Source of the DNA: Datura wrightii
Lineage: Eukaryota > Streptophyta > Magnoliopsida > Solanales > Solanaceae
NCBI GenBank assembly: GCA_035772735.1
Contig: JASDFA010000007.1
Span: 146,815,001-146,879,000 of the forward strand
Length of the DNA: 64,000 nt
Direction: 5' to 3'
Numbering within the stretch: position 1 is the stretch's first letter; the number at the start of each line of letters is the position of its first letter. The notes beneath the pieces are model-generated. The model did not search any database. It worked only from the letters and a program-made list of their open reading frames with translations, and was not told where the DNA came from. The position numbers and the translations under genes were made by a program. Below, piece after piece: positions 59,162 to 64,000 of the stretch.

Positions 59162-60385
59162 GAGCTTTGCAAATTCTTCACATAGAGACCTGAAAAATTA
59201 ACAGGTTTCTCCCCCTTATCTTCAAGAGTAGAGTATTATCAATCTTCCCCCTTTTGAAGCCAATGCCAAGGAGAAATTTTGATAATCTCTTATACCATGC
59301 TTTTGGAGCCTATTTCAATCATACGCCTTATCAAACTTGAACACACGTGTAGGATGCTTATGATCTTCAAAACTTCTTCCTTTAATTAGCAATTCAAAAA
59401 TGCACTCTTCAAATCCATTTGAAACAACTTCAACTCCATGTATAAAGCAAAAGCAATGAGAAATCTAATGGCTTCCATTCTGACAATTGGGGCAAAAGTC
59501 TCATCAAAATCTATTTCTTCTTCTTGATTATACTCTTGAACAACCAACCTCACTTTGTTCTTGTGATGTTTTTCTTTTCATCCAACTTATTTTTCAACAC
59601 CCACCTGGTCCCTATGATGGACCTGTCTGGATCTAATTTAAATTCCTGAGTCCAAGGGAGTAAGCGTATTACTTAATGGATAAGACCCCTTGTGTTTCCA
59701 ATTTGAGACCTGTATTGTTGATGGGTCCTGGCTCTGTCGGTTGATCGTGTCAGGTTCCTCTGTTGTTCCTTCGGTTAAAGCACCCACCTGATGTTCAATG
59801 TTTGGAGGAACTGAAGTGATACCAGGTTCAGGACCGTTCATATGACATTCAACATCATCATCTTGTTATTATTTGACTTGTTGAATTCATTTTCCCTTCT
59901 GAAGCATCACCTATTTCTCCTTGAACCCGCATGAACTCCCCAAACTCAGCTTCATCATGGAAGGCATGGGAAGTTTAACATGTATTCCCAGCCTTAAAAC
60001 CTTAGCATTTCTACTAGCTCCTGCATTCCCTGCTGACCAACGATATTAGGATCGAGCACACGACACCAAGACCTTCTGCTTGCGAAAATTTCCCCTTTTT
60101 TTTTGTTCAAAATGTTCGTGCAGTGGAGGACATCACAATGCGGTACCAGGTCCCTCTTTGGTAACAGTCTTTCCTTTCTTCTTAGGGCGAGAACTAACAG
60201 CTTCCTTTCTTTCTTTTTTTTCACATCGAGAATGTGTGCCTTCTTTTCATTCCTAAAGGACACACTCCTTCTTGAAGGGCACTAAGTGAGAGGAAATCTT
60301 CCATTCTACCGGCCATATGTTTTAAGCAGCCACTATTCATATACCATTTTTGACTGCCTCCTCTCACCTCACCCTGCAAGTAGAC

Positions 60386-60627
60386 TCATTGACTAGCTTT
60401 AGGAACCCAAATCAGCTTGGGTCCCTTCAAACGATAAAAAGGGTGAATAAGACTTCTTCTAGTCCATGCTGGTAGACCAGGCTTTCTTCCTTGGGGATCA
60501 GGTCCCTTTACTGCTAAGCTCACTTCAACAAACTTCAAGTTCTTTTTGATAACATGGATTCTAGCTTGGCAAGCATCCTTATAGTGGCCATTTTGACCAA
60601 AATGAGAACACAACCAATTATCAGAAT
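60386..60627 (-). pseudogene. Copia gag C-terminal remnant
   Basis: The frame contains a defective zinc knuckle (C-x2-F-x4-H-x4-C), VIKKNLKFVEV, LPAWTRRSLIHPFYRLKGPK and LIWVPKAS. The upstream part of the same open frame (to 60850) is only translation of the adjacent tandem repeat and should not be read as protein. Confidence 0.75.
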
Positions 60628-60943
60628 TTGAGCCCTGGATATACATTTTATACATACATTTGAGCCCGTGATATGTATGCATTTGAGCCCTGAATATACA
60701 TTTTATACATACATTTGAGCCCGTGATATACATGCATTTGAGCCCGTATATATATTGTGCATATGCGTTTGAGCCCTGATATACATCCCTATATGCATCC
60801 GAGCCCGTGGTATACATTTTGACGTATGCATCTGAGCCCGATATTTGCATTTTAAGCCCGTTTATGCATTTGAGCCCGTTGTTTGCATTTCAAGCCCGCT
60901 TATGCATTTTGAACCCGTTATTTGCATTTGAGCCCGAATAACC
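60628..60943. repeat. TGAGCCC minisatellite
   Basis: Thirteen TGAGCCC or near-TGAGCCC cores occur in 316 bases. The first seven alternate at spacings near 32 and 23 bases (a period near 55) and include ATATACATTTTATACATACAT. The last six are spaced about 18-20 bases with TTTGCATT(T/C) between them. So a higher-order unit grades into a simple one. It lies between the copia gag end and the 90-base repeats. Confidence 0.95.
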
Positions 60944-61802
60944 TGGAGCTCTTATTTGAATTATTGAAGCCCTCGAACAATTTACTTTCTTTGAATAAGC
61001 ATTTCTTCCACTCATCCGAAGGCATAATAGTCTAAAGGCATCATTTCATGGCCTGCAGACATCATTTCATAGCCTGAAGATTTACTTTACAGCTTATCAT
61101 GCTCCGAAGGCGTCATAGTCTAAAGGCGTCATTTTTCATGGCCTGCAGACATCATGTCATGGCCTAAGGAATTTTACTTTCCGGTTTATCATGCTCCTAA
61201 GGCGTCATAGTCTAAAGGCGTCATTTTTCATGGCCTGCGGACATCATTTCATGGCCTGAGAAATTTATTTTGCGTATCATGGCCCGAGACATCACGGTTT
61301 AGAGACATCATTCATTATCTCTAAACAAACTTTCATTGTCTAAAGGGAACGTGCATCATGTTTAAATTTTTGCATCCGTTTATTTTGTGAAAATATTTGA
61401 TGTGCATGCTTTAGTATTTACACGAACGTGGAGAAATCACGAGCTACGAATGATAATGCCTTCCTACTTTCTTCTTTTGAACTATATTCTCACCTTTTTT
61501 TTTTTTGAAATGCGTTCTAAATCGTGTCAATTCGTGCTACCCCATCCTTATCCAAGCCTCGTGTTGACAATTGTTAGGGATCTCGTTCGTCCCTAAATCC
61601 AGAACTACACGCGGCCTGATTCTCGTGAAACACGAGATATGTAGGTGACTTGAAACAGAAGTCTCGGTCGCAATATCTTCATGACTTTCTTTCCTTTATT
61701 TTACCGCCCCAAAATTTTTGCTTCGGTCGGACAAAATTGGCTACTAAGTCAACGTTCTTTGCTCGACAATTCATCCTTCATTCCCAGCAAAGAAGGGGCA
61801 GC
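60944..61802 (+). mobile_element. 3' internal region of a Tat-lineage Ty3/gypsy element
   Basis: The region before the LTR has words typical of Tat/Retand/Ogre 3' ends (CGTGAAACACGAGATATGTAGG, read as two blocks; CCCAGCAAAGAAGGGGCAGC). It ends in a polypurine tract at 61787-61802. Tandem repeats upstream of the 3' LTR are a known property of this lineage. No coding domain is seen in the window. Confidence 0.65.
61018..61290. repeat. Tandem repeat, unit about 90 bases, three copies
   Basis: Units start at about 61018, 61107 and 61199 with AAGGC(G/A)(T/A)(C/A)ATAGTCTAAAGG. They continue through TTTCATGGCCTGC(A/G)GACATCAT and end at TATCATG(C/G)(T/C)CC. A decayed fourth partial unit runs to about 61350. 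Confidence 0.92.
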
Positions 61803-62679
61803 TGTTGACACCCAATTTTGACATACATGCGCCTTAATATGCTGCTTATATATGTATATATTTATTTATTTATTTAACGCAAAATTCGACTTATTTTTGT
61901 ATTTATAAAATAATTTATCATCATAATATTGCAAAAATCATTTCAAGTTATATATATATGACCTATTTTAATTTTAAGTTTTGATATTAAATAATTACGA
62001 TATATACAATATATTTCGTATCAATATGCGCCCTTATTCTAAAATATATCTTTTACTTAATAAATTATTTACCTAGTTTTGCTAATTTTATAAATTTATT
62101 TGAATAATAAAATTACTTGAATTTATAAATTATTTACGTTAATAATATGATTTTTATAATATTTGATGACTTGACTTTATATTCTAGTCATTTATTTATT
62201 CGTAAATATAATAATTTAATTATATAATATTTACATAAGTATATTTAAATTTAGAATTTATTTATTAATAATAATATTTATATATTTTCTTATAATTTAA
62301 ACTACTTTATTATCTATTTTATTTAAAAGTGAGTATAGTTATTAATTTAATAGCAGCAAAATTCATTTTTCTCCAATTTATTTAAATTATAGCCATTTGC
62401 CATTCAATTTCATTTAATTTATTTCAAATATAGCCACTTTCTATTCAATTTATTTCAATTTTAGCCAATTTTGATCAATTTTGGCTATTATTTAAATTAA
62501 ATTTCAGCCAACCCGTTTTTGACCCATAAACCGACCCAATTATTCTAGAATCAATCCTAGCCGTTCATTATATTTTAATCCTATGGTCCAGATTAACCCT
62601 AGCCTACTTCCATATTTAAATCATCCCCCTACACCCCAAACCCTAAAAAACTTTTCATTTTCCTCCTTCCCTCTCCCCA

Positions 62680-62959
62680 ACAGCCGCACAGCCTCCCTCT
62701 CCCCCTCGTCTCTCCACCAGACGAAGGCCGACAGCAACTCTTCCCTCTCGCTCCATTCTTTCCGGCGACAGCAAACCCGGCCGCCGGTCCCCTCTCTTTC
62801 ATCATCCTCCTCCCTCCTATAGCCACAGACCCTCCATTTTTCCTCTCAAGCCTCCCACCGCCAATAACCCTCTTCTCTTCTATCTTTTCTCCCATTCCGT
62901 CCACCAACAGCCGCACAGCCTCCCTCTCCCCCTCGTCTCTCCACCAGACGAAGGCCGAC
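62680..62959 (+). repeat. 52-base direct repeat inside the LTR
   Basis: AACAGCCGCACAGCCTCCCT and the next 32 bases, to GACGAAGGCCGAC, occur identically at about 62680-62731 and 62907-62959. Confidence 0.9.
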
Positions 62960-63091
62960 GCACCTCCAATCTGCCGCGACCTCGCCGGGAAACACCATCA
63001 GCAGCGACTACGAACCCCATTTTCTCCGGCGACGCACACTGCCATAATCACCATCTTCCTCTCCCTCTCTTCTCGCCGAAAACTGTTAGAT

Positions 63092-63114
63092 CGGACAGAT
63101 CTACGATCTGTCCG
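63092..63114. repeat. Perfect hairpin, 10-base arms
   Basis: CGGACAGATC, a TAC loop and GATCTGTCCG. It lies at the border between the C-rich leader and AT-rich DNA. Confidence 0.9.
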
Positions 63115-63342
63115 TACATTATTATTTAATTATTTATTTATTTTTTAATTTTTGTTGTTTATTGTTATGTATATATGTATATAATAAATATATCTAAATA
63201 ATATATATATGTATATATTAATAATGTATATATAAATAATATATAAATATATATTGATATGTATTATACATATATGTTGTTCGTCCTATTATTATTATTA
63301 TTATTTTATATAGTATATAATATATGTATATAATTGTATATG

Positions 63343-63385
<43 letters not shown>

Positions 63386-64000
63386 GTATTATTATTATTT
63401 GTTTTTTTTTTCTGTCCATTTATATATAATATAATATATATAAGTAAGTATTGTTTTCTTTTTCTTCGTCCATTTAGGTATAATAATAAATATATATATA
63501 TATATAATAGATGCGTATAATATGTACTGTTCATATTTTTCTTTTCCTTTCTTTTCTGTCTCATATATAAATGATATGTAATATATATATATATATATAT
63601 ATATTAGTAATATATATCGTTTCCGTTCTGTTCATTCATATATATTAATGCATTGTTTTTCCTTTATTTCATGAATATCTGTTAATTTAGTAGTCATGCT
63701 TATTTTTTTAGTATGTTTCATCACACTATTCTTGCTAAATTTTATCATGCTCGTTAAATGTCAGTTGAAAGTCGTGTTATGTATTTTTTCCAATATGTAA
63801 TGCATATACATATGTAATTCTGTTCGTCATTTTCTTTGTTACCCTTTTGTTAGAGCCCTAATGTGATATTTACTTGGTATTTTCTACTAAAATGTGCTAA
63901 TTATGTCGCTTCTATAAAATAATGGCTGAAGGATTTTAGTTTAATTAATTTGTATTACGATTGAATTCCATAACTAGTAATAACATTATTGTTTGAATGC

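Larger units (their letters stand above)
55690..60627 (-). mobile_element. Sirevirus/Maximus-like Ty1/copia element, decayed
   Basis: Reading the minus strand from 60627, a gag end appears with a zinc knuckle whose second Cys is Phe (CSHFGQNGHYKDAC), then GPKLIWVPKAS and a protease-adjacent segment. RT follows at about 59640-59270 (a VVQEYNQEEEIDFDETFAP-like stretch), RNase H at about 59161-58711 (MSMMGELGFY, KESHLKTAKRILQYLKRTPD), and a coiled-coil stretch near 57822-57497. Then come AAAAAGGGGGAAAT polypurine tracts and an LTR-like block (about 56590-55690). Stops and frameshifts are frequent. The order and the CATCATCAAAAAGGGGGA tract fit Sireviruses. Integrase is poorly preserved. Confidence 0.75.
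61803..64000 (+). repeat. 3' LTR of a Tat-lineage element, truncated by the window end
   Basis: It begins TGTTGACACCCAATTTTGAC directly after the polypurine tract. About 700 AT-rich bases follow, then a C-rich leader-like part (62580-63060, with ACCCTAGCC, AAACCCTAAAAAAC and CT-rich runs) that resembles the transcribed R/U5 side of Tat LTRs, then AT-rich sequence with (TA)n tracts at about 63341-63380 and 63577-63604. No LTR end is reached. The exact extent is uncertain. Confidence 0.65.

Noticed and set aside
60628..61290. CRISPR-like array
   Set aside because: The repeats are degenerate, the spacers are not unique and of even length, and the context is a plant retrotransposon 3' region.
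63301..63564. 87-codon Tyr/Ile-rich ORF
   Set aside because: It is translation of (TA)n-rich LTR sequence.

Overview
The window is nuclear DNA of a flowering plant, very probably a member of the nightshade family (Solanaceae). The evidence is a split eukaryotic gene with GT-AG introns, intronless subtilase genes that closely resemble the tomato SBT3 type, a tRNA-derived SINE and several MITEs of kinds I associate with Solanaceae, and heavy Ty1/copia and Ty3/gypsy decay in an AT-rich background. The species cannot be fixed from sequence alone.

Layout. 1-1690 is the 5' part of an endogenous pararetrovirus (Caulimoviridae) on the minus strand. Its four reading frames are open, and its tRNA-Met primer site touches a (TA)n tract. 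1978-2091 is a lone 3'-terminal exon of an unidentified gene. 2092-7380 is AT-rich intergenic DNA with one Stowaway-like MITE. 7861-10839 is a complete ten-exon euAP2 transcription-factor gene (RAP2-7/TOE1 type, 479 codons, two AP2 domains) with a miR172 target site in its last exon. 10840-23400 is AT-rich intergenic DNA with MITEs, microsatellites and local tandem duplications, plus two phase-compatible candidate exons near 22.4-22.6 kb.

23.4-53.1 kb is a minus-strand array of subtilisin-like serine protease genes. It holds a C-terminal relic, two intact genes (24202-26514 and 27903-30254), one gene torn into two pieces 14.4 kb apart by retrotransposons, and one full-length pseudogene (about 50779-53076). 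Promoters and spacers match in an alternating pattern (1 with 3, 2 with 4), so the array probably arose by duplication of a two-gene block. Between the halves of copy 3 lie a decayed Ty3/gypsy element, a younger Tekay/Del-like chromovirus nested inside it (TSD TATTC), and a Ty1/copia remnant. A gag-only copia element, an L1 fragment, a SINE and a Stowaway MITE sit in the spacers. The paralogous spacers show the empty sites for the SINE and the MITE.

54-64 kb is gene-free. It holds a (TA)n tract, a small MITE-like repeat, a decayed Sirevirus-like copia element on the minus strand, two tandem-repeat arrays, and the 3' end of a Tat-lineage Ty3/gypsy element whose long LTR runs off the window. 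The two intact subtilases and the AP2 gene are the only convincing functional protein genes. The rest is a record of duplication, insertion and decay.
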